Positions 14,990 through 20,852 of a stretch of DNA of 27,799 bases are shown piece by piece. Every line of letters starts with the position of its first letter. Position 1 is the first letter of the stretch. The notes beneath the pieces are model-generated. The model saw nothing but the letters and a program-made list of their open reading frames with translations, was not told the DNA's origin and ran no database searches. The position numbers and the translations under genes are program-made. Source of the stretch: a virus; IMG/VR virus record IMGVR_UViG_3300020448_000031, positions 1-27,799 of that record. One strand, given 5' to 3'.

Positions 14990-15246
14990 GTGGAGATCAA
15001 AGAGATCAGAGTTTAATCTTCTATAGTGAAGAGATGACTGTGACAAAGCAAATTTTAAAACAACATAAAAGGGATCAATCAATGAGCGACATACTCTTTC
15101 ACGTATATGATAAGAAATCAGAGGTGGTAGCCCATACTCTGAGCGTTGAAGAATTGGAAGAGATGTTGAAAGATGAGAAGATCAATACAAGTAAGCATGA
15201 GATTGTCCCAGTATGGGAACCACCTTATGATGAGATATCACAGTGA
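14986..15246 (+). CDS. Conserved-style hypothetical protein, soluble
   Basis: An 86-aa acidic protein with no membrane segment. It has a basic patch near 23-32 (KQILKQHKRDQS), a strand 'DILFHVYD', and an acidic helix 'SVEELEEMLKDEKI'. The ATG overlaps the previous stop by ATGA. A second ATG at 15082 (MSDILFHVYDKKSEVVAHTL) could be the real start, giving a more compact strand-helix protein. No function can be assigned. Confidence 0.6.
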   Translation: MSGDQRDQSLIFYSEEMTVTKQILKQHKRDQSMSDILFHVYDKKSEVVAHTLSVEELEEMLKDEKINTSKHEIVPVWEPPYDEISQ

Positions 15247-15404
15247 TCGAAACTAAATGGTCAGCACAAATATTACTCAACTCAAATAGATTAACCAAAG
15301 TAGAATTCTTCTGTCCATCTAATCTTAGAGAGGATGCAGAAGCAACAGTAAAGGCACTCTATGGTGTCACTGATGTTAGACAATTAACTAGGTTGTGGCG
15401 ATGA
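15243..15404 (+). CDS. 53-aa protein with a GTG start
   Basis: The GTG at 15243 overlaps the previous gene's TGA and the frame runs to a TGA at 15402-15404 that overlaps the next ATG at 15401. The peptide has strands 'AQILLNSNRLTKVEFFCPS' and a helix 'NLREDAEATVKALYG', a compact beta-alpha unit. It fills what would otherwise be a 150-base gap exactly, which is why I call it. No family recognised. Confidence 0.6.
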   Translation: MIETKWSAQILLNSNRLTKVEFFCPSNLREDAEATVKALYGVTDVRQLTRLWR

Positions 15405-16282
15405 CTATCCCTCATATTAATATAAACAACACAGGTATCCCAAACATCTATGTAAATGCTACTGGGATACCTTTAATACGTTCACAAGGCACTGGTATAT
15501 ACCCTGTCCGTGGTGTGTTTGTTAGTGAGATACGTCCTTGGGAAGCACAAACTCATGTTACTACACCTCTAGCACCACCAGTGGTGACAGTTGTAGGTAC
15601 ACCTGTCGTTGACATGCCTGGTTGTGTCAAGGTACACAAAGAGAATGCTAAGAGAGATCCATCTAGTAATAAGAATCTAGTTAACGATGACCCTAAAGGT
15701 AACGTAGTATTATGTGATGCAGGTATGCCATACTATGAGCCACCAGATTATGATGCTAGAGAATTGACATGGCAGACAGTAACACCTGACCAAGAGGAGG
15801 GTGATGAAGGTTTGAATTTAGAAGAGCCTAATGTTGATGCACCAGATACACCAACTCCTGATACAAACATCCCTACTGACAAAGAAATAGAATGTCCTCC
15901 ACCTAATGCTAGACGTATAGGTGATAGGAATCAGAAGGGTGATGAGCAAGTTAAAGAATATAAACTAACACCTGACGGTAAACTCTGTGAGACTATCTGG
16001 GAGCCTGTACCAGCAGTGGAACAGTTTCTACCAACAGCAGGAGTGGTAACAACTACAGCAGTCATAGCAACAGTTGCAACTACCTCTGCTTTATTTGCAA
16101 AACCACTGGCAGATCTCCTATTGAAGGTGATCAAACCAGTGGTTAAGAAGGTTATGACTAAGGTTAACTCTATTATGGGTCGTCAGACTCGGAGACCGTC
16201 CCGATCTGAAGTGTTGGCAGACCAGTACCGTCTGAAGAAGGGGTTACTTCCACTGAAGAAGACGTTGAAGAAGAAGAAGTAG
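15401..16282 (+). CDS. 293-aa membrane-anchored protein with N-terminal TGI repeats
   Basis: Start taken at ATG 15401, which overlaps the preceding stop, rather than a GTG two codons upstream. The N terminus has Thr-Gly-Ile repeated at exact 10-residue spacing (11-13, 21-23, 31-33), a possible small beta-solenoid or binding repeat. A Pro/Asp/Glu-rich stretch follows at about 128-170, then a hydrophobic span at about 213-245 and a very basic tail ending in a run of lysines. Five cysteines are spread over the first 200 residues. This looks like a single-span protein with a long outer or inner domain; a virion or membrane role is possible but unproven. Its last 110 bases overlap the minus-strand gene at 16173. 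Confidence 0.75.
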   Translation: MTIPHININNTGIPNIYVNATGIPLIRSQGTGIYPVRGVFVSEIRPWEAQTHVTTPLAPPVVTVVGTPVVDMPGCVKVHKENAKRDPSSNKNLVNDDPKGNVVLCDAGMPYYEPPDYDARELTWQTVTPDQEEGDEGLNLEEPNVDAPDTPTPDTNIPTDKEIECPPPNARRIGDRNQKGDEQVKEYKLTPDGKLCETIWEPVPAVEQFLPTAGVVTTTAVIATVATTSALFAKPLADLLLKVIKPVVKKVMTKVNSIMGRQTRRPSRSEVLADQYRLKKGLLPLKKTLKKKK

Positions 16283-17114
16283 AAGGGTTAATCCAATTAG
16301 GTTTAGGTAACTGATGCTCGTGAGGTACTAAAGTACCACCTGGTGCTGTTACTACTACATCAGCACAAACAGAATGATAAGGACTAGCTGGGTGGAAAAA
16401 TATACCAGCTTTTTTTAATTCACCACAATTTTTAAGACGAGCTAACTCAAAGTCCAGTCTCTTATTAGATACTAACTGGTTTTGCATATTAATCTGAGCA
16501 GCAGCTGCCTCATGGCATTGCTTCATCAACTTTCTATTAAGAGGGATTGATAGTGTTGCAGAGAGACCAGCATTGAATGACTGGTTAGCAGACATGTCAG
16601 TCCTCACTGGTTTAAACCAAGTAGGAGTCATTGTTTGATTGCTTACTACGTCAGGCACACCATCAGGACCATCTAGATCCATTGTGATCTGCATGTCAGC
16701 ACCATCTTCAAACCATCTACTACCATCTGACTTGGTTCTGGTGTCATACCATGTCTCCCAAGGATAGTTTTTAACTGTCACTGTAGTAGGAGTCATCTTA
16801 CCACTGGTATCAGTCATATTATATTGTGGTTCATCATAAAAATCGATCCAAGGATCTTTTCTTGAATCGGCAAATTGCACATAGGGTGTTAGGTTAAACG
16901 TAGCACCCTGACACTGGACACCACCACCATAGGTGTTGGTTATGTATGGACCTTGTAAAACTTGTATTGCCTGGTTGGTTACTGAGCCCGAACTATTCGC
17001 TATCGGGTTTGCAGTAGCACTAACTCCACCAACTTCTGCTCTTGCAGGTAAGATTTGGATGCCGAGAAGTGCTGCAATTACTGGGTAAACGTACTTGTTG
17101 TGTCTGTTACGCTT
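16173..17114 (-). CDS. Exported protein without a conventional start codon
   Basis: The frame ends at a TAA read from 16175 to 16173 and is open upstream to at least 17387. The upstream portion is only an Arg/Ser/His-rich shadow of the neighbouring gene. The plausible protein begins near 17114 with a signal-peptide pattern: a basic start (KRNRHNK), hydrophobic YVYPVIAALLGIQIL and a cleavage site after PARA. No ATG, GTG or TTG is in frame there. An ATT at 17078-17076 overlaps the TAA of the previous gene by one base, like the TAATG junctions used elsewhere, but would remove the basic start. The body has 'TLSIPLNRKLMKQCHEAAAAQ', four Cys, and a Ser/Thr-rich acidic tail. Function unknown; coordinates mark the likely coding extent, not a proven start. 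Confidence 0.6.
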   Translation of the reverse strand, partial: KRNRHNKYVYPVIAALLGIQILPARAEVGGVSATANPIANSSGSVTNQAIQVLQGPYITNTYGGGVQCQGATFNLTPYVQFADSRKDPWIDFYDEPQYNMTDTSGKMTPTTVTVKNYPWETWYDTRTKSDGSRWFEDGADMQITMDLDGPDGVPDVVSNQTMTPTWFKPVRTDMSANQSFNAGLSATLSIPLNRKLMKQCHEAAAAQINMQNQLVSNKRLDFELARLKNCGELKKAGIFFHPASPYHSVCADVVVTAPGGTLVPHEHQLPKPNWINPSTSSSSTSSSVEVTPSSDGTGLPTLQIGTVSESDDP

Positions 17115-17545
17115 CGGATGGTGGTGACTCTTTGTATTAGAGTCTGGTTGGTCATCCCTGGTCCTTGATAACTCTGTACGAATTGGAAGGCATCCCCTGG
17201 AGTCGTTATTGTGAACGTCCCCTGAGTGTTGAAGTCTAAGTTGTCGTATTGAGAGGTTACGGTGCCTGTTAATGCTCCGTCTCCCGACCCTACTGTTGGT
17301 GAGACTGTCACCGTTGATGTATTCACGTTGGGGTTTAGTGCTGCTCCATCGTTTGAAACGCCTACCCCACTCACTGTGTATTCCCATCCTGTCCTCATGT
17401 CAATCGAATTTATGGTCTCCGTGACCGTACTTTCAGTCTCCGTGTGGGATGTCATTGATCCCTGCTGAAAATTTGGTACCACGGGCACTGCGTTTGCAGC
17501 AGCACCCCCGAAACTAAGCAGTAGTAGTACTAAAACTCGTTTCAT
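17078..17545 (-). CDS. Exported protein with signal peptide, Thr/Ser-rich
   Basis: A 155-aa protein with a clear Sec signal peptide: MKRVLVLLLLSFGGAAANA, cleavage after residue 19. The mature part is rich in Thr, Ser, Val and Asn with many alternating strands (TVTETINS, STVTVSPTV, LTGTVTSQY), typical of beta-rich secreted or surface proteins. It has no Cys. AGGAT ten bases before the start serves as ribosome site, twelve bases after the previous gene. Its last 37 bases overlap the signal-peptide region of the next gene in another frame. Function unknown; a surface or envelope-facing role is inferred. Confidence 0.78.
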   Translation of the reverse strand: MKRVLVLLLLSFGGAAANAVPVVPNFQQGSMTSHTETESTVTETINSIDMRTGWEYTVSGVGVSNDGAALNPNVNTSTVTVSPTVGSGDGALTGTVTSQYDNLDFNTQGTFTITTPGDAFQFVQSYQGPGMTNQTLIQRVTTIRSVTDTTSTFTQ

Positions 17546-17557
17546 TATGTAGCATCC

Positions 17558-18067
17558 TTATCGTATGGTAACTTCTGTGACGAATTGTCCCGTAGCCGAG
17601 GTGCCAGCCCCACCAGCTGTTATTGCCATCGCTCCAGCGGAACTAATGGTACCAGCCAAGTTACCAGCACTACCAGGGGCAGTCGAGACTATATTACTAT
17701 AACCAAGCACGTCACCTACATCAGCAGCAGTAGTAACGATAGCGTCACCTGTGCTTATTGATTGTGTAAAGCTGTATGCATTTCCTTGGGTCGTCTGTGC
17801 TGCATCAGGAAGTGCAAAAGTTGCTACACCTGCTGTGCTGACAGCAGATATACCGCCTAGATTACTAGCTGCACTACCACCTGACGGTGTAATAGTTGTT
17901 GATACACCAGATCCACTAGTGCTATATGTATTTGCTGCTCTAGAAACTGAAGTATAACCCGCATCCACTTGGAGTTGTGTCGAGCTACTAAGTCTATGAG
18001 TCAGATCGGCACGTGCTGCTGTGCCACTCATCAAAATCATACCAAAAAGCAATAATGCTCTTTTCAT
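17558..18067 (-). CDS. Exported Ala/Gly/Ser/Thr-rich protein, first gene of minus-strand operon
   Basis: A 169-aa protein: signal peptide MKRALLLFGMILMSGTAARA, with likely cleavage after residue 20, then a low-complexity mature chain of Ala, Gly, Ser and Thr with no Cys and few charges. The pattern 'SISTGDAIVTTAADVGDVLG' recalls beta-rich secreted fibres or adhesins, but I recognise no specific family. AGGA stands seven bases before the ATG. The similar signal peptides of this and the next protein (both start MKR plus a Leu-rich run) suggest they act together outside the cytoplasm, perhaps in the host envelope or the virion. It is the promoter-proximal gene of the three. Confidence 0.78.
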   Translation of the reverse strand: MKRALLLFGMILMSGTAARADLTHRLSSSTQLQVDAGYTSVSRAANTYSTSGSGVSTTITPSGGSAASNLGGISAVSTAGVATFALPDAAQTTQGNAYSFTQSISTGDAIVTTAADVGDVLGYSNIVSTAPGSAGNLAGTISSAGAMAITAGGAGTSATGQFVTEVTIR

Positions 18068-18081
18068 CCAATTATCCTAAG

Positions 18082-18095
18082 TAGAAGTACTTCTA
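18082..18095. promoter_or_regulatory. 14-bp perfect palindrome in divergent control region
   Basis: TAGAAGTACTTCTA reads the same on both strands. It lies between the start of the minus-strand operon (18067) and a weak minus-strand late-type box at 18094-18101, where a repressor or activator dimer could bind. As RNA it would have no loop, so an operator is more likely than a hairpin. Confidence 0.5.
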
Positions 18096-18101
18096 TTTAG
18101 C
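18094..18101 (-). promoter_or_regulatory. Weak T4-type late promoter for the minus-strand operon
   Basis: GCTAAATA on the minus strand matches the T4 late box TATAAATA at 6 of 8 positions, 26 bases ahead of the ATG at 18067. It overlaps the palindrome by two bases. No -35 element is needed for this promoter class. The call is tentative. Confidence 0.35.
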
Positions 18102-18165
18102 AAATAAAGTATTGTAACAAATGTACTATTTCGGATACCCCTACTGACAATGGCCGAGTATGTGT

Positions 18166-18173
18166 TATAAATA
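18166..18173 (+). promoter_or_regulatory. T4-type late promoter before hsp20
   Basis: An exact TATAAATA, the consensus recognised by the T4-type late sigma factor gp55, in a true intergenic region and in the right orientation 56 bases before the hsp20 ATG. Transcription would start near 18179, at the foot of the UUCG hairpin. Confidence 0.68.
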
Positions 18174-18176
18174 ATA

Positions 18177-18195
18177 GTGTCGCCTTCGGGGACAC
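18177..18195 (+). promoter_or_regulatory. UUCG tetraloop hairpin at the 5' end of the hsp20 leader
   Basis: GTGTC pairs with GACAC and, past one bulged G, CC pairs with GG around a TTCG loop, giving the very stable C(UUCG)G tetraloop. It lies immediately after the predicted late transcription start, so it may protect the 5' end of the mRNA. No T-run follows, so it is not a typical terminator. Confidence 0.6.
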
Positions 18196-18228
18196 CAATT
18201 AACACTCGCTTACTAAAGGAGGACTATT

Positions 18229-18660
18229 ATGTCTAAGATACAGAGATACCGTGCAGCTGATTTGAATCAGTTGATGGATAAGATTTTTACTAACTCGCTA
18301 GGGCTGGATGATTACTTCGAGAGTTTCAACGCTATGGAAACTTCGAACTATCCACCCTTTAATATTGTTCACATAAACAATCACGAGTCTAGATTAGAAG
18401 TAGCACTAGCAGGTTTCACAAAGGAGGAAGTCAATGTCTTCACAGAGTATGGAAAACTTCATATCGAAGGAACCAAATCTGAACCAGATGAGGAAGAGAC
18501 GTTTATCCACAGGGGATTGGCTAAGCGAACTTTCAAGAGGTCGTGGACAATCGCAGAAGACACCCACGTCACAGACGTTGCCTTCGACAACGGACTCCTC
18601 GTTATCAAGTTAGGTAAGATAGTACCTGAGCATCATGCTCGTAAAGATTACCTAACATGA
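18229..18660 (+). CDS. hsp20: Small heat-shock protein Hsp20 (IbpA-like)
   Basis: ATP-independent chaperone that holds unfolding proteins; common in T4-like cyanophages, where it may help capsid or host protein folding. The 143-aa protein has an N-terminal arm with 'LMDKIFTNSLGLDDYF' and a full alpha-crystallin domain from about residue 44: 'LEVALAGFTKEEVNVF', 'GKLHIEGTK', 'FIHRGLAKRTFKRSWTI' and 'NGLLVIKL'. The end is IbpA-like ('VPEHHARKDYL') rather than the plant-type I-x-I. GGAGG at 18218-18222 six bases before the ATG, the exact late promoter and the stable leader hairpin all point to strong late expression. It overlaps the next gene by ATGA. Confidence 0.95.
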   Translation: MSKIQRYRAADLNQLMDKIFTNSLGLDDYFESFNAMETSNYPPFNIVHINNHESRLEVALAGFTKEEVNVFTEYGKLHIEGTKSEPDEEETFIHRGLAKRTFKRSWTIAEDTHVTDVAFDNGLLVIKLGKIVPEHHARKDYLT

Positions 18661-18836
18661 AGACAGAAGATGTCGTTATGCACCCCTTATGGATAGGGCC
18701 TGTGCTGATACTGGGTATGATGGTCATGATACAGACCCTTCATACCCTCACCCACTGGAGGATGGAGATAGATGCTGATGCATACTGTCGAAACAATGCT
18801 GAGTGGGTTGAGAAAAACACGTCAGATGATTACTAA
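18657..18836 (+). CDS. 59-aa single-span membrane protein after hsp20
   Basis: ATG at 18657 overlaps the hsp20 stop (ATGA) and the frame closes with TAA at 18834. The peptide has a hydrophobic span at about 10-30 rich in Met, Leu, Ile and Val, then 'HTLTHWRMEIDADAYC' and an acidic end. It would be co-transcribed with hsp20 and ends 19 bases before a strong terminator, so the two make a closed unit. No family recognised. Confidence 0.6.
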   Translation: MKTEDVVMHPLWIGPVLILGMMVMIQTLHTLTHWRMEIDADAYCRNNAEWVEKNTSDDY

Positions 18837-18855
18837 CATATATAATATACAACTG

Positions 18856-18880
18856 AAGAGACCCGATGGGTCTCTTTTTT
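18856..18880 (+). terminator. Rho-independent terminator after hsp20 operon
   Basis: AAGAGACCC at 18856-18864 pairs perfectly with GGGTCTCTT at 18868-18876 around a GAT loop, and a run of T follows to 18880. It is the clearest intrinsic terminator in the window and ends the hsp20 unit. The next gene's first ATG (18881) touches its T-run. A TATAAT at 18841-18846 stands just before it. Confidence 0.92.
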
Positions 18881-19471
18881 ATGGGCAAGACAATGCAAAA
18901 ATGGTTAGGAATTAGTTTAGGTGCGGTATTTGGACTGTGCCATATAGGTATGATCGGGTTACTAGCAACTAGGCAATCCAATAAGGTACCATATATCAAT
19001 CCTCCAGTAGGAGACTACACTTCATATGTTATCTCAGCAGATGAAGAAGGATACAAGATCAGTTACACTGCTAACGATCCCAAGACAATGCACATCACTA
19101 AGGACATCAAAGAGAAGGGTGGTTTCTTAGGATTAGCAACAAATAAAACTCAAGTTGTTGAGGAGTATGTCATGGATGGTCAGACCAATCAGGGTGGACC
19201 TGTATCTAACAAGAGATCATGGCAAGATCCATCTACTATAGTTAAAGGTGGTGAAGTATCTGATAAGACTGTCGCCTGCATCGAAGCAGTTGGTGCTGCA
19301 AAAGGAACAGGTAGATTGGTTGGTACTAGTGTTGGTGCTAGTGCTGCCCCTGCTCTGTCTGGTATCCCCTTCATTGGTTGGGTAGCTGCAGGTTGGGTAG
19401 CAATGTTTGGCGGTGAGCAAGGTGCTAACATCGGTGGTAACATGGCAGAAGATCTAAACAAGAACTGCTAA
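18881..19471 (+). CDS. Membrane protein with two hydrophobic regions
   Basis: A 196-aa protein if it starts at 18881, or 192 aa from ATG 18893; upstream in-frame codons lie in the terminator. The N terminus has a transmembrane segment (about 9-31, with 'SLGAVFGLCHIGMIGLL'), then a soluble region of about 110 residues with strands and 'KGGFLGLATNKTQ', and near 140-185 a glycine/alanine-rich zone including 'GIPFIGWVAAGWVAMFGG'. The end looks like the Gly-rich membrane-inserting tails of some phage and toxin proteins, but no family is recognised. No ribosome site is visible, and the start region sits directly under a terminator stem. Confidence 0.72.
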   Translation: MGKTMQKWLGISLGAVFGLCHIGMIGLLATRQSNKVPYINPPVGDYTSYVISADEEGYKISYTANDPKTMHITKDIKEKGGFLGLATNKTQVVEEYVMDGQTNQGGPVSNKRSWQDPSTIVKGGEVSDKTVACIEAVGAAKGTGRLVGTSVGASAAPALSGIPFIGWVAAGWVAMFGGEQGANIGGNMAEDLNKNC

Positions 19472-20071
19472 ATGGATGACTTCATAGGGGTGTTTCCTAA
19501 CGCTTTCACAGATGATTTCTGTGGGAGGGTTATGGATCACTTTGATTATTGCAGGTCTAACACTACCTATGTCCGTCCTAGGACAGCAGAGGGAGTAGAT
19601 CCACTAGATAAGAGTGACCATTCAATGTATCTAAATGACATTGATGAGATTAAGGAGTTGAGATTTCTCCATAGAGATTTCTCACAAGAATTCTTTGAGG
19701 GTAGTGGTAGATGTTTGCATCAATATTATAGTAAGTATTCAATACTTAATCGTATTAATACTGATCATGGACCTCGTAGTGGGGTGTTTGATCTTAAGAT
19801 TCAGAAGACAGATCCAGGTGAGGGTTATCATCAGTGGCATTGTGAAAACTTTGATAGGCATTCACAGTCAAGTAGGTACCTTGCATACACAGTATACTTG
19901 AATACTGTAGAGGAAGGAGGGGAGACCGAGTTTCTATATCAGAAACGTCGTATCAAACCAGAGGCAGGTACTCTCGTTGTATTCCCATCAGGGTGGACAC
20001 ATGTCCACAGGGGTAACCCACCATTGTCAGGATCAAAATACATAATCACAACGTGGGAGGAATTTGTATGA
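19472..20071 (+). CDS. 2OG-Fe(II) oxygenase, prolyl-4-hydroxylase type with HxE
   Basis: A 199-aa P4H-like dioxygenase. The iron site reads H123-C-E125 (after 'GYHQW'), so Glu takes the place of the usual Asp. The core strand '[15 protein letters not shown]' and 'TEF' follow, then 'GTLVVFPSGWTHVHRG' with distal His 177 or 179, and K189 in 'GSKYIITTW' as the 2OG-binding Lys of P4H enzymes. The YLNTVEEGG block is nearly identical to that in the oxygenase at 24328, so the two are related. A start one base after the previous stop and an ATGA overlap with the next gene tie it into the operon. The substrate could be a host or phage protein. Confidence 0.85.
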   Translation: MDDFIGVFPNAFTDDFCGRVMDHFDYCRSNTTYVRPRTAEGVDPLDKSDHSMYLNDIDEIKELRFLHRDFSQEFFEGSGRCLHQYYSKYSILNRINTDHGPRSGVFDLKIQKTDPGEGYHQWHCENFDRHSQSSRYLAYTVYLNTVEEGGETEFLYQKRRIKPEAGTLVVFPSGWTHVHRGNPPLSGSKYIITTWEEFV

Positions 20072-20310
20072 ACATGTATGTTAATATGTGCACAGGCACA
20101 GTACCAAAGAAGGACACCTTGACAATTGATATACCTCCAGAGTATACTGATGAGTTCAACCAGATGGTACACATCCTAGCTGAAGAAAAGAATATCACTG
20201 CTCGACGTGCATTCGTTGACCTAGTGAGAAACACATTTGATAACCTAATGGAGAGAGACTATGAGCGTAAAGGTCGTAAGAATGCAAAACGGAGAGGACG
20301 TAGTAGCTGA
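20068..20310 (+). CDS. Small basic protein, ribbon-helix-helix-like
   Basis: An 80-aa protein from ATG 20068, with GGAGG about eight bases upstream. After a short lead, a strand 'DTLTIDIP' is followed by a helix 'EYTDEFNQMVHILAEEKN', a turn, a second helix 'TARRAFVDLVRNTFDNLM', and a tail rich in Arg and Lys (KGRKNAKRRGR). One strand then two helices is the Arc/MetJ ribbon-helix-helix plan, so it may be a small DNA-binding regulator. This is a pattern judgement, not a match to a known protein. Its last 50 bases overlap the next gene. Confidence 0.7.
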   Translation: MNMYVNMCTGTVPKKDTLTIDIPPEYTDEFNQMVHILAEEKNITARRAFVDLVRNTFDNLMERDYERKGRKNAKRRGRSS

Positions 20311-20656
20311 CGTAAAGGAGATCCGTCCTGAGTCAGGTAAGTCTGCCATTGCATACGAATTCCTTGATGCTTTTGTTGTGCAGATCCTTAGATCAACTGA
20401 GGATATGTTTAATGAAGAGGTTGAGGTGCCTATGGATGAGTTGGGTGACATCAAATTGGAATTTTTTCCTTGGTCACCGTTGTCAACAGGCCGAAATATT
20501 GTTACACTGTATTCAGTAGTGGCGATTGCTGATCCACATTCCAATGTCGTAGAGGGATGGAAGACTGCTATAGAGAAATACAAAGCGTTAAAGAGAGACG
20601 AAGATGCTAAAGTTGATTATTCTGAAACACCACCCGACAACCTATTTGCTGGGTAA
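20261..20656 (+). CDS. Sm-fold-like protein, tandem copy A
   Basis: A 131-aa protein beginning 'MSVKVVRMQNGEDVVADVKEI', a pattern common to phage proteins with a probable Sm (Hfq/LSm-like) beta-barrel. It ends with 'LYSVVAIADPHSNVVEGW' and a Lys-rich helix. The same architecture recurs in the next gene: V-x-I-x-D-P near the end and a similar final helix. GGAGAG stands about five bases before the ATG at 20261, supporting the 50-base overlap with the previous gene; a later ATG at 20282 is possible. RNA binding near the polymerase gene is a reasonable guess, not shown. Confidence 0.75.
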   Translation: MSVKVVRMQNGEDVVADVKEIRPESGKSAIAYEFLDAFVVQILRSTEDMFNEEVEVPMDELGDIKLEFFPWSPLSTGRNIVTLYSVVAIADPHSNVVEGWKTAIEKYKALKRDEDAKVDYSETPPDNLFAG

Positions 20657-20852
20657 GATTACAGAGATGGATGAGGAGCCTAGTCTTCTCATTGAGAATT
20701 GTTACTATGTGAATCCAGAGGGGACACTTGAAGAGTATCCCTTACATAGCAGTCAACGTGACATCTTCTTGACATATGAGGATGTTATGACTATAATGGA
20801 TCCATCCTTAACGATAACTAAGTTGTACGAAGAAGCAGTTAAAAGTGAGTGA
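20604..20852 (+). CDS. Sm-fold-like protein, tandem copy B
   Basis: An 82-aa protein if it starts at ATG 20604; a TTG at 20646 or ATG at 20667 would shorten it. I prefer 20604 because its N terminus keeps the strand spacing of copy A (LIIL ... YLLGKITEM against VKVV ... DVVADVKEI). The end 'EDVMTIMDPSLTITKLYEEAV' lines up with 'SVVAIADPHSNVVEGWKTAI' of copy A. It overlaps copy A by 53 bases and the polymerase GTG start by eight, so its translation is coupled to gp43. Function unknown. Confidence 0.68.
   Translation: MLKLIILKHHPTTYLLGKITEMDEEPSLLIENCYYVNPEGTLEEYPLHSSQRDIFLTYEDVMTIMDPSLTITKLYEEAVKSE

Noticed and set aside
17115-17387. N-terminal part of the minus-strand frame from ATG 17387
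   Set aside because: Arg/Ser/His/Asn-rich, overlaps the well-supported exported protein in another frame, and lies ahead of a clear signal peptide.
19189-19461. Minus-strand frames opposite the membrane protein
   Set aside because: Pro/Ala/Thr-rich complement of a Gly-rich coding stretch; no start signals.
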